From NCBI GenBank assembly GCA_000149265.1, contig CH002657.1:461757-525756 (forward strand): a DNA stretch of 64,000 nucleotides, written 5' to 3'. The notes under the pieces were generated by a model, which ran no database searches, was not told where the DNA came from, and worked only from the letters and a program-made list of their open reading frames with translations. This DNA is from Ciona savignyi. Its lineage: Eukaryota; Chordata; Ascidiacea; Phlebobranchia; Cionidae. This document shows, in pieces, positions 1 through 12,545 of this stretch (position 1 is the stretch's first letter; each line of letters opens with the position of its first letter). The translations under genes and the position numbers were made by a program.

Positions 1-67
1 TAAATGGCTTTTTTTTAATGTTGAAAAAAACTATAAACATATTCTACGCGATTGTGCTATTGGACCA

Positions 68-104
68 GAGATATATAAACAAGAGTCTCTTGTTTATATA
101 TCTC
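68..104. repeat. Perfect 37-nt palindrome
   Basis: Two 18-nt arms (68-85 and 87-104) are exact reverse complements around one central T at 86. The left arm begins GAGATATATAAAC. The flanks resemble each other (ATTGGACC before, ATTGGACA after). This could be a small foldback insertion or a cruciform-forming sequence; its function is unknown. Confidence 0.85.
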
Positions 105-180
105 CGATTGGACAGGGTACTTAACGAACGTCGAGTGGATCTGGTGGATTTAAAATTTAAATCAAAACACTATGAAAACA

Positions 181-342
181 GATAGGGTAGGATATTCATG
201 TTTATTTTTGTAAATGGAAAAACGCAAGAAACGTTGTGAAAAAATCAATCAGATTACCTCGCGATTACCTACACAAGCGTTCTTAAACGGATAACCGATG
301 GATTACCTCGCGCTATTGCAGTGTGTTGTGTATTATTTAAAT
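181..342 (-). repeat. Decayed SINE-like repeat fragment
   Basis: The read contains GGATATTCATGTTTAT, a block resembling TTACCTCGCG, and TATTGCAGTGTGTTGTGTAT in the order expected for the reverse complement of the repeat seen complete at 58991-59290. It is diverged, and the tRNA-like head is not recognisable. Confidence 0.55.
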
Positions 343-702
343 CATTTTTTTTTATTTAGAACCAACTACCAGGTTCGAACCTAGCCCACACAGCGACGAA
401 CTTACCCTCCGAAATTTACCACAATCTGACAAATACCCAGAAAACGCCGCAGAAATGGCGTATAATAAAGTTTTTATATACAGTGACAGCAATTTTTCTC
501 AATTTCACTGATGCGTAACGAAACTTAATCAAGCGTTTATATTTCGTAAACAAACTTTCTCGACAAACGCTGCAAATTTAGATTATCCTTTCACAAATGC
601 AAACAAAGTAGCCTATGGCAGCTGGTGCATGAAATATAACTCACATGGTAGGTAAACAAACCTACCACTACACTGACTAACGAGACTCATTTTTGCATAT
701 GC

Positions 703-704
703 AG
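703..704 (+). other. Lone 3' splice site before BDH1 start (trans-splice acceptor candidate)
   Basis: A T-rich tract ending TTTTGCATATGCAG lies 13 nt before the ATG at 718. No matching 5' exon is evident. In Ciona such a site marks spliced-leader addition, but a conventional 5'-UTR intron cannot be excluded. Confidence 0.45.
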
Positions 705-717
705 ACAGAATTAAAAC

Positions 718-3437
718 ATGTTTTCAGGAGACCTCGGTCGAAGTTTCTTTGCAGCAGCAACGTTTACTGTTGTGTTTGGAATTGGGGTACCGTGGTTAGG
801 ATCATGTATTTTTAACGCACTTAATCTTGAACATAACTGTAAGTAAATTTAATTTATATCATTACCATATATTAGAACCCGCATAAAGTTAATTACCAGT
901 CTTTTTTATTCTAAGTATTCCTAATCTTCTAATCCACTGGGTCCAGCTGATGTGTCTGATAAGTGTATAGACCAAGGATACAACTGACTAGCTAAAAAAA
1001 CAATTTTGATCCCCTATCCTTACTGCTTAAATGAGAAACACCCTCATTTTCCTTTTACTGGAATAAAACATGAATATTGTATCCTATGTGTAATTTGGGC
1101 TAAAAAAATAACTACACCAAATTATGAGTGGTTTTGTCAGCAAATGGGTGTAAGGTAATCATATAAGGTACACATTAATTCAGCTTCAGCCACCCCAACT
1201 TGACAAATAGCGTTTAGACGAATCTTTTGTTATAATTCCTGTCATTTTCCCACATTGGTGATAAATACAAATATTTTAATTGTTCCTACTAAACATGAAA
1301 ACTAATTTCAGGTTGCACTGCAACATTAGCATACTTTACAACATGCTTTCTTGTCATGCTGCTATTTGCTGTATTTCCAAGAGGAAGATTAAATCCAAAA
1401 CACAAAGCTGTATTAATCACTGGGTGCGATACTGGATTTGGCCAGATACTGGCTAAACAGCTTCATGCTCTAGGAATGAATGTTTTTGCAGGTATAATGA
1501 TCATAATTAAATTTGTTGTGTTGCATTTGTATTTCTTAGACACAGAACGTGTTGTAAACACCCTTTTAGCTTTGCAAAGTTTTTCAGGAGAATTTTAACC
1601 CTTTTTTTATATTTTATTTTTCAAAGGTTGCTTGCTAAAAGACAAAGAGGGCGAGGGAGCAAAAGAGTTAATGAAAATCAAATCTGATCGGCTTCATGTG
1701 CTTCAACTTGATGTTACAAATAGTCGAGATATCAGATCTGCTGTGCAGTATGTACAGATGCATTTGCACCCTAGTCAAAAAGGTGTCTAATTAGTTTTCC
1801 TATGTATCACTGTTAGATTCACTTATATAATAATAATCCAATCAGCCCAGCCAATTATTTATATAGAATTTTTGAAATAACTGATTTTACCTTGCTTTGA
1901 CCCAATTCCACTTAATAATCTCAGGTTTATGGGGGATTGTCAACAATGCTGGGGCTTCTGCTTTTGGTGAAGTTGAATGGTCTTCTATTGATTTGTACCA
2001 AAAAGTTGCAGACGTCAACCTTTGGGGGGTAATTCAATGTACACAAGCCTTTCTTCCACAAATCCGAAGGTATTTAAGTTTTTTGGAAGATTTCATAATA
2101 ACCTTTAAGTATCTGTAAATTAATCTGTCTTTTTCCTGTTTCCAGTTTATTTGGAAAGTCCTGTGGTGTGTTTTCATCATTAAAATAAAAAATAAAACTA
2201 AACACTTTCCTTTTCCTACTTATTTATAAATGTTCTAAATATTTTAATACAGGTCGAAAGGGAGAGTGGTGAATATGGCCAGTGGTTTTGGAAGAATGAT
2301 AGCTCCGTCTCGATCTGTATATGGACTTACAAAGTGGGGTGTGGAAAGTTTTTCTGATTGTCTACGTTATGAAATGAGGAGATGGGGTGTTAAGGTGGGT
2401 AAATAATGTTGCGGATGTGAACATTATTGTAGTTGAATTATTTTTTTTAATTAATGAGTGTTACCAGAAGAGTGCCTTACAAAGTAAAAGCATATTCTAT
2501 TGCATCAATATATGTTAATTAATATATTCATGAGGTGACTATGGTTTAATTTTATTATCCCAGTTTTTTTTCACATTCCATATCCATGATTTTGTCCTGA
2601 ATCTTTTTGAATTGAAAATAGCAAGTTAAATTAAAAGTTACAAGAACAGGGATCAAAACAAAAAGTCGTTATAGGATGTATACGAAATGTGATATTAATA
2701 CATATATAGGTGTTAAACCTAAATAAAACTATGCTTTAATAAAAAAAATAATATATTGTAAAGGTATCAATAATTGAACCGGGTAATTACATTGCTGGGA
2801 CCAGCATCTTTACTGAGGATGGCGTGAAGAAATTGGGAGATTCTATGTGGAGTAAGATGCCTGACAATGTCAAGGAGGATTATGGAAAAGAATTATTTGA
2901 TTACAGGGTATGTGTTCCAAAAAACTTAAAAAAAAACAATTGTTGGTATGCACAACTCATCACCCATTTCACTATGATATTAGTTCGCTCCATAGCTTAA
3001 AACTTGTATTTGGCTGATTGTGCAATAAACCAACTTGTTTAAACTAGGTTGGTAAACATTACACAGATTTGCAGCACTGTACTTGTGTAGTTTTATGTCA
3101 TATAAATAAGGTGATGTAGCCAATCACACAACACATAGTATTTCTACAGCTAAAAGGTGTTCTTTATTATATAATCCTTTTTTTTAACATGCATAATATT
3201 GTGTTCCTATGCTCTATCGTGTTGGCACAAATGAAATTGGCACCAAGCTATTATTTGCAGGTAAAAGAAATGCAAACTTACTGCAGTAAAGGAATGTCGG
3301 ATTTAAGTCCGGTGTTGAATGCATATGAGGATGCATTGCTGTCCCGTGTTCCATTAGTCAGATACCAGGCCATGGAAGCGTACTGGACCATTCGTTCCTT
3401 CGTGTTCACTCACTTTCCTTCCTGGATGGCCGATTAG
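718..3437 (+). CDS. BDH1: D-beta-hydroxybutyrate dehydrogenase-like short-chain dehydrogenase (BDH1 family)
   Basis: Seven exons in phase: 718-838, 1312-1491, 1627-1782, 1925-2069, 2253-2394, 2764-2907, 3261-3437, giving 354 residues. It is a classical NAD(P)-binding short-chain dehydrogenase. Visible motifs are an N-terminal hydrophobic stretch (exons 1-2), the cofactor loop [13 protein letters not shown] in exon 4, a catalytic Ser in VNMASGFG, and the YGLTK (Tyr-x3-Lys) active site in exon 5, followed by VSIIEPGNY. The C-terminal block with [13 protein letters not shown] and THFPSWMAD resembles vertebrate BDH1 more than retinol or 17-beta-hydroxysteroid dehydrogenases. BDH1 interconverts acetoacetate and 3-hydroxybutyrate on the mitochondrial inner membrane; that activity is inferred here. 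A retinol dehydrogenase-like substrate is the main alternative. The gene converges on KIF3B. Confidence 0.92.
890..1000 (-). repeat. Very degenerate SINE-like fragment in BDH1 intron 1
   Basis: AATCCACTGGGTCCAGCTGA, then AAGTGTATAGACCAAGGATA, then ACTGACTAGCT follow the order of the middle part of the repeat at 22664-22936 but are heavily mutated. A weak call. Confidence 0.3.
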
Positions 3438-3934
3438 TAAATCATTAATTCATATTTGACATGAAAAACAAACTTCCCATTGCTTTATGCTGTAACTAAA
3501 AGCTGCTGACTATGGATAAAAGATATTAATTTTTGTCCCCTAGGTAGCACTCAAAATAGTAAGACAGTTCTTAAAGTAACACATACTGCAAAGATCCAAT
3601 CTAACTTTCACTAACTTTAAATTTCTTTCTTTTTCAGCTGGTACATATATAGAGTGGCAAAGAAATAGGAGGATGTGAAAATGCAAGAAATCCTGTTCCC
3701 TTAAATTTCAATAGGAATTTGTGTATTTCATCACTTAATTAAACAAAATATGAAGTATCATGTTTCTTGGTTAACAGGTTAGGATAATGCCTTAAATCTA
3801 AGGTGTAGAATGCTCGTCAATTAGATGCACTACTGTCAGACACAGTTTTACCACCGGATAAGTTATAACATTTGGACCTGTCTGGGTAACCGACACAACA
3901 GCTTAATATTATTTTTTTAACCATCCAACTACCA

Positions 3935-3940
3935 TTTATT
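3935..3940 (-). terminator. Candidate polyadenylation signal for KIF3B
   Basis: TTTATT on the + strand reads AATAAA on the - strand, about 414 nt downstream of the KIF3B stop codon at 4354. Confidence 0.4.
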
Positions 3941-3977
3941 GGCTTGGCTATTACACAAACTTCAGATAATTTTATAG

Positions 3978-3983
3978 AATAAA
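3978..3983 (+). terminator. Candidate polyadenylation signal for the BDH1-like gene
   Basis: AATAAA lies 541 nt after the stop codon at 3437. It sits beyond the KIF3B polyadenylation candidate at 3935-3940 on the other strand, so the two transcripts may overlap at their 3' ends. Confidence 0.4.
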
Positions 3984-4353
3984 ACTCTTACAGAAAAAAT
4001 CACATAAAAATAGGAAATACTTTGAAAAACTTCAGGTCACCACAGCTAAGAACAGTGAAAAAGAAGTTACGTGCAAATACAATCATGCTGAAGCTTGTGG
4101 CTAGTACCACGGACCATTTGCTACACGTATATGAAATAATTAAATAGTGGAACTACAGGGATCGAAGTGTCAGTGAAACAGATCGGCAATTCGTAACTAT
4201 TTTCACAGTGCATTACATAAACTTAGTCTGATCAAAGTTCATAAAACAGTAGAAATGATGTGATTTTGGATCATTAAAATGTCTTTTCGCTTTTAACCAA
4301 TATGTCTTATCTTAGCATTTTATGATTGACATGGAAGTTAATATGTGATCGAT

Positions 4354-7300
4354 TCACTTTGGTACCAAACCACGAGAAGTTGGATATAAGGATGGCTGGT
4401 CTGACCCGTTGGGTATCACATTTTTCTTTGCTGTACGAGGTCTGCTTGATTTAACTCTGCAATCACAAAACAAATTATGGAAACAAAACTTTTAAAAGGA
4501 TTGAGATGGTGATCAAGTAAATAGGATAGGACTTTATCCCTGTGAGTGGGAAAATGCATAGGAGAGCTATTTTAGCAATTTTACAGATAACCTAGCAAAT
4601 ACGCAATGGAGTATTCTCGCATGGATTTCAGATCTGCCATCAGATTACCTCTCGTTTTCACTGTATATATTTGACAGCGAGTAAAATAAGGTATTTACCA
4701 AAATAAGCAAATACGGTTAAATTTTTTAAACAGTGTTGCCAAGTGTATGTTAATTTAAAATGCATGTATTATGCAACACGCTACCTTCGTTTGGTTTTTC
4801 TTCGACAAACTTTTCAATGACTTGCGTCAACTTGCAACTCTCCTTCCTCCTGTAGTGCTGCATCTAATGCTGCTTGTACCTGGGTGGAAAATTTGAAACC
4901 AAATAATCACCGGAAAATACTGAATATTGGAAAACAAGATTGGCATTTGTCACTTCCAATTGTTTTTTAACATAATAAATTGCTGTCATAAAACATGGGA
5001 CTGTAAATATTGACAATAACCAGCTGTAATTTGTGATATTGGTTACAAAGGTTAACTAGGTCTTTTTAAAAATAGATTGTGTTTGCATTGGGGTTTTCAA
5101 TTCATTTTATTGTGAAGGTTAATTAGCTGAAATCGAGTATGGTTAACTTATGCAGCTCTTTTTCCTTTGCTATGAGGTTCAAAAATCTTGAGCTCCATTT
5201 AGATTTGCTATATTTGAGCACAGTCGAGACGAGTAAAATATACGAAAATATTTTTTTTACAAACTTCACCTTCGGAGCTATTGTAGGTCCTTCATAATCC
5301 TGGGTGGTTCGAGTTGGCATATCCAGATCCACCAGCAGGATATTATCTCCTCGATATCTCGGGTTGAAGCCCACTGCAGCCGCCATCTTTGCATACTGTG
5401 ATGTCGGACGGCTGTTGCCACTGTGTGCACTTTTCGGTCGTTGCATCATTTTATTCCTGCGGCAAAATTGTAATTGCAACTAGCTGCATGTGATGGAAGT
5501 GAATGTTGTAATCTTCCAACTAATTCTTATTTAGAAGTTAAATATTTTAAATTTATTTATTGTTAATTTAAAATAAAAAATATTATTACAATCGAATAAA
5601 TATGTATTTTGCAGACAGTTATTTAATTGGCGCCATCTTTAGTGGCTTTAAAAACCAATAGTTTGTTAAAACAAGAAGCACAATACATTATAATAACAAA
5701 TGGCAACAGTTGAATAATTTCAGGCAAAATAACAGCGGAGAGACAGAAAAACTTGGGAATTGTGTGAAAATTAAGATCTTATAAGAGCACTAGTGAACAA
5801 CCCGCCGATCCCACTAAAATGTGTGGCAATAAAATTACGTTTCTTGGCTGGCTTGGCAAACTAAACCTGTCTGCTGAAAGGGAAATGCACACAGAATGAT
5901 GAAAACGTGATGGGAATCGGCTGCAGTTACTTACTGTGCGGTATTTATGACAGATTTTAGCTCCCACTGATCTGTCTCATCATTGTATATGATCCTCTCC
6001 TCCAAACGAGCACGCTCATCATTTGGAATGAAGTTTTCAATAACTAGCAGCTTATATTTCAATTCTCTGTTCATCTGCAACAACAAAGATTACACTAATG
6101 CATCTACCATTCCCTTAGAATTAGATTATGGTTATGATTTTTATTGCCAATAAAACAATAATATAAATCAAATTCAGGATTAAAAAAATTGCAGAAGCTG
6201 AAAATCATATTTCACATGTCCCTGGAAAATGCACTTAATGGACAACTGACCAATTTAACCGATTTAAATCAGTCAATATTAGAGTAAACCGAGACTAAAT
6301 ATACATTAATATCAAAAACAATACTAAATGAAAGAGACTTCTCAACCTAGAATACAACATTTTTACACTTCTTTTATCTTACTTCAACCCAACCCTTTGG
6401 GCATTTCTATTATTCCAATCACTAACCCAACAACCCTAAACTCCACATTACCATGCAACTGATAAGTTACCTGCATTTGTGAGATTTCCAATTCTTCCCG
6501 TTCCCTGCAATTGGCTTCGTGTAGATCGCTGATGTCAGCTTTCATCTGCTGCAGTCTGGTAAACATCTGGGAAAGTACTTATTTAATGTTTCTCGAATCT
6601 AAATCTATATAAATTTTGCCCATTGCCATTGTGAGTTTTTTTTAATATGTCCAAACAGTTTAAGACTCTGGCCTTATATTCTAAGTAAACCAATCATACG
6701 TTGGTTAAATACTGTTATTAAAACCATTTTTCAGGTTTATCCCCGAGTAAAACATATAATTTGAAATTTGATTGGAGAAGAATGCAAAGCTATAATAAAA
6801 ATACACCAGATTTAGGATCACCATCCTATTGCTGTGCCAACTATGAATGACTCACACTTGTTGATCCAAACCAGCAGGATTACATTAATTTTAACTTCTG
6901 TGTCATCGTAGCCAAATATTTATGTATACAACAAACTAAAGGTTCCCAGCAAATCTTTAATTTCGAACCTTCTTGAGACGCTTCGTTTTTTCATCCACTT
7001 CTTGCCGCAACGAGCTATAGCTCTCTTGAGCCTCTAGTGCTGACTCCTCCCTCGCGACAAGTTGTTGTTTCATCGATCGCTCCTTCCTCCTCTGCTCAGC
7101 GAGGAGCTGCTTCCTCTCCTCCAGTTCCTTCTCCTGCTCATTGGTGTGGTCCATGATCGTGCGTCCTCCAACCAACAGCTTGCTCTGCATCGCCTGCACG
7201 AAAAATAATATTCGGGTTCGCACATTATGATGCTTTTGGAAAGTTTAGGTGATGGGAACCAAAAAATTGAAACTTTAATGAATCATAAGGAATATCCGAA

Positions 7301-10300
7301 TAAAAAAAAAGGTGTCAAAATGAAGAATCACTTTAATTTTTGCATTAAGTTCCTCCTTTGCATCATGTTGTCTCTTGAGTTCCTCCAGCTTCGCTTGCTG
7401 CTCTTGCAACAACCTCGCGCGCTCCTCTTCAGCCATGTTTTTATCCTGCAGGATCCGATTCTTCTCCGTCTCCATCTTTGCCTGCTGCTCCTCTGATAAG
7501 CTGCCTGCATCGACATTTACATCATGATAACTGTATATTGGTGCATATAAAAAGGATAAAATCACTCGATTTCCATTGAATGTTTTGTAATGTTAAGTTG
7601 ATATACTAGTCGAGCCGGGTAACTCCAGTGGTAGTCAAACTGTCAAATGCACGGTGGTGGGATTGAAAGCAGCTGCTTCCAAGTGGTTGATCCTTACCTT
7701 CATCATCATCTCCATCATCTGACTCCGATTCCTCCACGATCTCCCCATCCTCATTCCTCCTTGTTCTCCTTCTCTTCTTGCCTCCTCCATGAGATTTACT
7801 TGCTAAGTTCGCTTTTAATCTGGAAGAGCAAGATGGAATCAGATTGATTCATTCTAAGAAAATAATATGACATGTAAAATGTAAGTTAAATAGAAAGTAG
7901 ACTTTAACACAACAGAAATACAAGTCTGTTTTGCCGGACTTGTTGTCCTCGTTTTTATAGTATCAGGCATCATAGATATCACAATTATTTAAGATTAGTT
8001 TGACTATGGTGCTAATGCTGACTTTGCAGTATCCAACTCCATAAACTGTCGTCATAAATTATTGTTTAAAAATTCCCGCAATTGGACGAGAATAAAAAAT
8101 CAATCCGTTCTGTACTTTGCTATTTCCTCCTGGAACTCTCGGAGCAACGCATCTTTAGGATCTTCATTGATCTTCGGCTTATTCTGGATATTTTTCGCTC
8201 TGTTGGCGTATCGCAGTGTTGTTAGTGTCTCATCGGAGTTGTAACTTGCTGGGCCTATGTTCGCAACCTGCAAATTGAGAACCGTGTAATTAATAGAGCA
8301 ACTAAATACATTAAAATACTATACCAGCCGGACTTATTTTTTTTTAGCATTTTCAGTTTTTATTTAAATAAATTGCAGCAAACTAGTTTTCTGAATACAA
8401 GTTGGTTTTTGCTAATTATTGGTTATTTTACCAAACATTACTTTTTAGGGTATTGTGCCACCCTTACCATTACCAAGATAGATAATTGGTGTTTATTGAA
8501 CTTTATTTTAAAAGGACATGAATAAAAGGTGCTCACCATCACAGTTTTAGCATTTCCACCGAGTGAGTCCTGTAGCAACCTAGTGAGTTTGGAGTCACGA
8601 TACGGAATATGACCTCTCCCATCAACCAGTGAAGATATCACATTACCTGATTTATATTTTAAAACATTGTACTATCATGATAGATAGAAACACTTGGGTC
8701 AAATTATTTTTAAAACGAAAATTTAAAAATCAGTAAAACTTGAAGAAAAAACACATGTATCTGTTAATGCATGTTTAACATGTTTAATGTTAAACACCTC
8801 TTACCAAGTGCAGATAAAGATAGATTAATCTTGGTGGCCTCTTTTAATCGCTCTCCTGTGGCGCCAGATTTCGTCTAAAAGTATGTTTTTGACTGATTCT
8901 TATAAATACCTCATACTAGGCCAAAGGTCAGAACAAAACTTTTTTGGGTAATGGCCGAACCACGATCTTATAAGCAATTATCGGTTAAATGTCAATATTA
9001 CTGCCAACTGTGTACTTGTGGTACATTTCACAAGTGTATTTGCATTTGTTGTTCAGGAATTCAATATACTTTATAAAGGAATATGCAGTGTCACAATTTG
9101 TCTCTAAAATATTAAACATCCCGTCATCAACATAATGTCAAAACAATCTCAACAAATAAACTTAAAATGCCACAATCTTCACCTGCCGTTCACTACCGGC
9201 CAAATCAACAAGATTCAACTTGCCAACTCGAATATGATTCTTTCCATCTAATCCATCTTCACTGCATTCGATTGTGATAACAAATATCGCGTGAGATCTG
9301 GAGCTGCATGGGCAAAGGACATTGGCTGTTAATTTCACAGTTAGTTATGCCTTAGTTTTTGTTTACTGTTCAACAAGAGATGTGCCGAAATAATATGGAA
9401 TTTTATCATTAACCCTTTAAAAACCAAATTTGGCTTTTTTGACATGTGGTCATTCAAAATAAAAAATCTCCAGAATTTCTTGTCCAAACTGCTAAACTTT
9501 GGTCTCTTTGGAATGCTATATGATATATCTTTTGAAAACAGCAAAATTAAACATAACTTTGCATTTAAAATTTTTAAGTAAAGTTTAGTTGAATTTTATG
9601 ACTTTTTTGGACTAATTCTGAGGGAAAAGTCTCGCAAAAAAACATATTTTTTTAATACTATGCTCAAAATGTTCGTTTCATTTAATGTCTCTATGCCAGT
9701 AGAATCAGTTTCGCTTCTTGGGATGTCCCAGATGTGATCTTAACTTTTTTTTACATTTTTGGGGTGGTTTTGAGTATCTGTATGGTTATAGTCTGCAATT
9801 TGGTTCAAACACTTCATTTATAGTTTATTTCAAAGAAAAGTAGTAAGAAAACTCAATGTGGACTTATTAGTAATCTAAATTCATAATGTAACATTTTTTA
9901 TAAAAAAAAACAAACTTTGGCATAGGTAGACCTATAACATGAAATTAGTGACGTAATATTATTTTGATGACGTCATCAAATCAAAATTATAATATAATTG
10001 TAGGAAATGTGTTTTTGAGTAACTTTGTAAAACTAAGTTAGGCTGTATTGTCAAAAAATCAAAAACTATGACATTGTATAAGAAAGAATATGACGTGGAT
10101 GGGCAGATAGTGACGTCATCAAAAAAAATTTTTTTTTAAATTTTGGAAATTTTATTTCGAACAACTCTAGTGTTGAACATTTTGTTCTAACTATAACACG
10201 AGAGGCGCTAGAGCACTACAAAGCGGACTCGGTCAAAACGCGCAAATTGCGCAAAAACAATCTCGTTTCTAAAGGGTTAAATAAGTGAAGGAAATAAAAT

Positions 10301-12063
10301 AAACCAATTTCATTGTTTAATGTTAACCAACTTAAAAGTCAAGCACAACTGTGATTGTTTTAAAAATTCGCCAACATAGCATGAAATCATAATGGCTTTA
10401 TTTTAAATAGAATGACAAGTTGACACATATAAAAAGATTACTTTTACTCACCTGTGCTCGTTCATGTTAGTTGCCCCAACACTTCTGTTCTGGTTGCCAA
10501 CATTCATCACATGTTCGATTTCCTTCACTGACTTGGTGACAAATGACAGTAAATCTTTCACATAAACCCCTACCATCAGAGAGAGAAAAATGAAATATAG
10601 TTTAATAGTGTTTTACAAACACATAACTTTACAACTTGGATTTTTTTTACCAATACTGTTTGTTTAGAGTTACTGATGAAAGGAATTCGCATGTAAATAA
10701 TTGAATATATTCACAGATAGAATATGTAATGAAGAATGAGATCATCACAAAACGTTTATCATTATTATTTCACATTATTGGTATTTTACATTTACTGAAC
10801 TACACAATGTACACATGGCTTTATTTATAATGTTATTTTAACCGTATGTGTTGTTGGTATTTAAAATGTGTGGTTGGTCGGGTCCTAAGTGTTTAACTTC
10901 TGGAGTAATACAACAACACCTTTAAACATAAATGAACTTAGCCAGTAGTTAGTAAATCATTATTAAATATGTTGAATCATAACATTGTCTTAAAATGATA
11001 AAAATATAAACTAAATAATATGCACCTGTATCTGGTCTTTCTTTGAGTTCGAGCCTTTTGCTTTGATCTTTTGACAAAAGGTCTCTGATATCTTCCTGGT
11101 AGATTTCCAGATATGAAGCTCGAACCAAATATTGTTGATCCTTTGTCCGTGCAATGTGCTTGTACACATGCTCAAACGATCGTGGTATGGCTCCACGTAA
11201 TTCCTGATCGGAACGAACACCTGAAAAATATGTAAAAAATCAGTAACTGGTTCATTCACTGTTTTCCTTCAAGCTCGAATAAAGTACTCTATAGATGGGT
11301 AACGTAGAACAGATTATTATTAAATCATATATACTTAAAAATCAGCTCAAGGGTGTATAAGTCAGTGCCATAACCCTGTCACATTAGCCATCATAAAAAT
11401 GCCATACTAATGGCAATGTAATAGTGGCATAGTAGGCTGGAGGCTATGTTTTGGCATTACATTCAATCCTTGGGTGTTTGCACAAGTATACTGAGAAAGG
11501 CTGAAATTGCAGCTAGCTTAGATGCAAAATCCCAATAAAAAAATAGGTTAACGAATGTGTAAAATTAAACTAAGGAATCCAGTTAAAAAAAAGAAACATA
11601 CAATTCTACCCTTTAATATCGTTTTTAAATACAACCTTCCATTGTAAAAGTTTTGCCGGTTCCAGTTTGTCCGTATGCAAATATTGTTCCATTAAACCCA
11701 TTCAGTACAGAATCAAGCAGTGGGTGAAAAGTTTCTTCAAATATATCACTTTGTGTGCAGTTCCAGTCATATATTGCGTCAAATGTGAACGATTTTGGTG
11801 GGTCTAATGGTGCTGTAAATAGTAAAGTTGTTAAATTTGTATTAAAGCATTGAACAGATAAAGGAACATAGTTAGTCCAGGTGGTCGGTTATTAGAAGCC
11901 TTAGTTTAGCTCTAAACGTACCTTTTGGGTTCTTTATCTGAACCTGTCCCGTCTTTACGTCCATACTAACTACGCTTTCGTGATTTCCTTCGATTTCTTT
12001 TTGATTTAAAGGTCGACATCTGACCACCACCTTTACACACTCGGAATTTTTTGACTTCGACAT
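4354..12063 (-). CDS. KIF3B: Kinesin-II motor subunit KIF3B
   Basis: Sixteen exons in transcript order: 12063-11922, 11812-11636, 11220-11026, 10569-10452, 9303-9183, 8874-8805, 8646-8537, 8267-8116, 7819-7698, 7504-7332, 7193-6969, 6566-6471, 6074-5935, 5456-5270, 4879-~4822, ~4454-4354. This gives about 728 residues, close to human KIF3B (747). The motor head shows the P-loop [19 protein letters not shown] (switch I) and [11 protein letters not shown] (switch II). It is followed by an acidic/basic linker (exon 9), a long coiled coil (exons 10-13) and a tail ending [11 protein letters not shown], the vertebrate KIF3B ending. KIF3B pairs with KIF3A and KAP3 as the anterograde intraflagellar transport motor. 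Phases agree for exons 1-14. The exon 15/16 junction is uncertain, because exon 15 reaches a stop unless a weak donor (A|GTCATT) is used. Intron 4 (9304-10451) carries a piggyBac-like element. Confidence 0.96.
9409..10280. mobile_element. piggyBac-like non-autonomous element with TTAA target duplication
   Basis: A TTAA at each end (9409-9412 and 10277-10280) flanks an 864-bp body. The left end reads CCCTTTAAAAACC, and the right end, reverse-complemented, reads CCCTTTAGAAACG, giving short terminal inverted repeats starting CCC as in piggyBac elements. I see no long open reading frame, so it looks like a MITE or internally deleted copy. It lies inside KIF3B intron 4. Confidence 0.75.
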
Positions 12064-12081
12064 GCTTAAACGCAGTGCAAC

Positions 12082-12083
12082 CT
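12082..12083 (-). other. Lone 3' splice site before KIF3B start (trans-splice acceptor candidate)
   Basis: On the - strand a C/T-rich tract ending CTTTTTTCAG lies 18 nt before the ATG at 12063. No upstream exon is identifiable. It is consistent with spliced-leader addition or a 5'-UTR intron. Confidence 0.45.
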
Positions 12084-12410
12084 GAAAAAAGTCGATTAAG
12101 AAAATATGCATTAACAAATTACGGTAATGGCAACTAATAACAGAAAGAGTTGCCACTTGACACTTTCTACACAAAGATACGAGAAATTGCTAACTTTGTG
12201 TTCTATTTATTTCAAGCTGTTAAACTTGGTATAGTGTTTCCAGTTATAAAGTTAGTTTAAATTATTACTTGTTATTACGATAAAAACACGTAACGACCTT
12301 GTATAACAAAAATTAAGAAATAAAACAGACGGCAAAAAGACATTTTAGGCATTATTTTTTCTTGTTTTTATTTTTGTGTATATCAAAGTAAAAACTTTCA
12401 GAAAACAATA

Positions 12411-12545
12411 ATATTAAGTTTGGATTGGTAACTCGGGAATCAAATACTTTATACAAAGTTTATAGTTTCTGCCTGCAAAAACAGACGATAAATACACTTT
12501 GTATAAAATTATACAAAGTGTAATAATGTCACTAGGGAACCCGTT
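12411..12545. repeat. Copy 1 of a ~120-bp local repeat
   Basis: It begins ATATTAAGTTTGGATTGGTA, continues with AACTCGGGAA and TTTCTGC, and includes AATACACTTTGTATA. The same order recurs at 14002 and 14136. Confidence 0.5.

Larger units (their letters stand above)
1..717. other. Upstream region of the BDH1-like gene, no coding exon seen
   Basis: I see no coding exon here. The stretch holds a perfect 37-nt palindrome at 68-104, a decayed reverse-oriented copy of the window's short interspersed repeat at about 181-342, and the immediate upstream region of the dehydrogenase gene. That region ends in a lone 3' splice site at 703-704. Confidence 0.6.
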
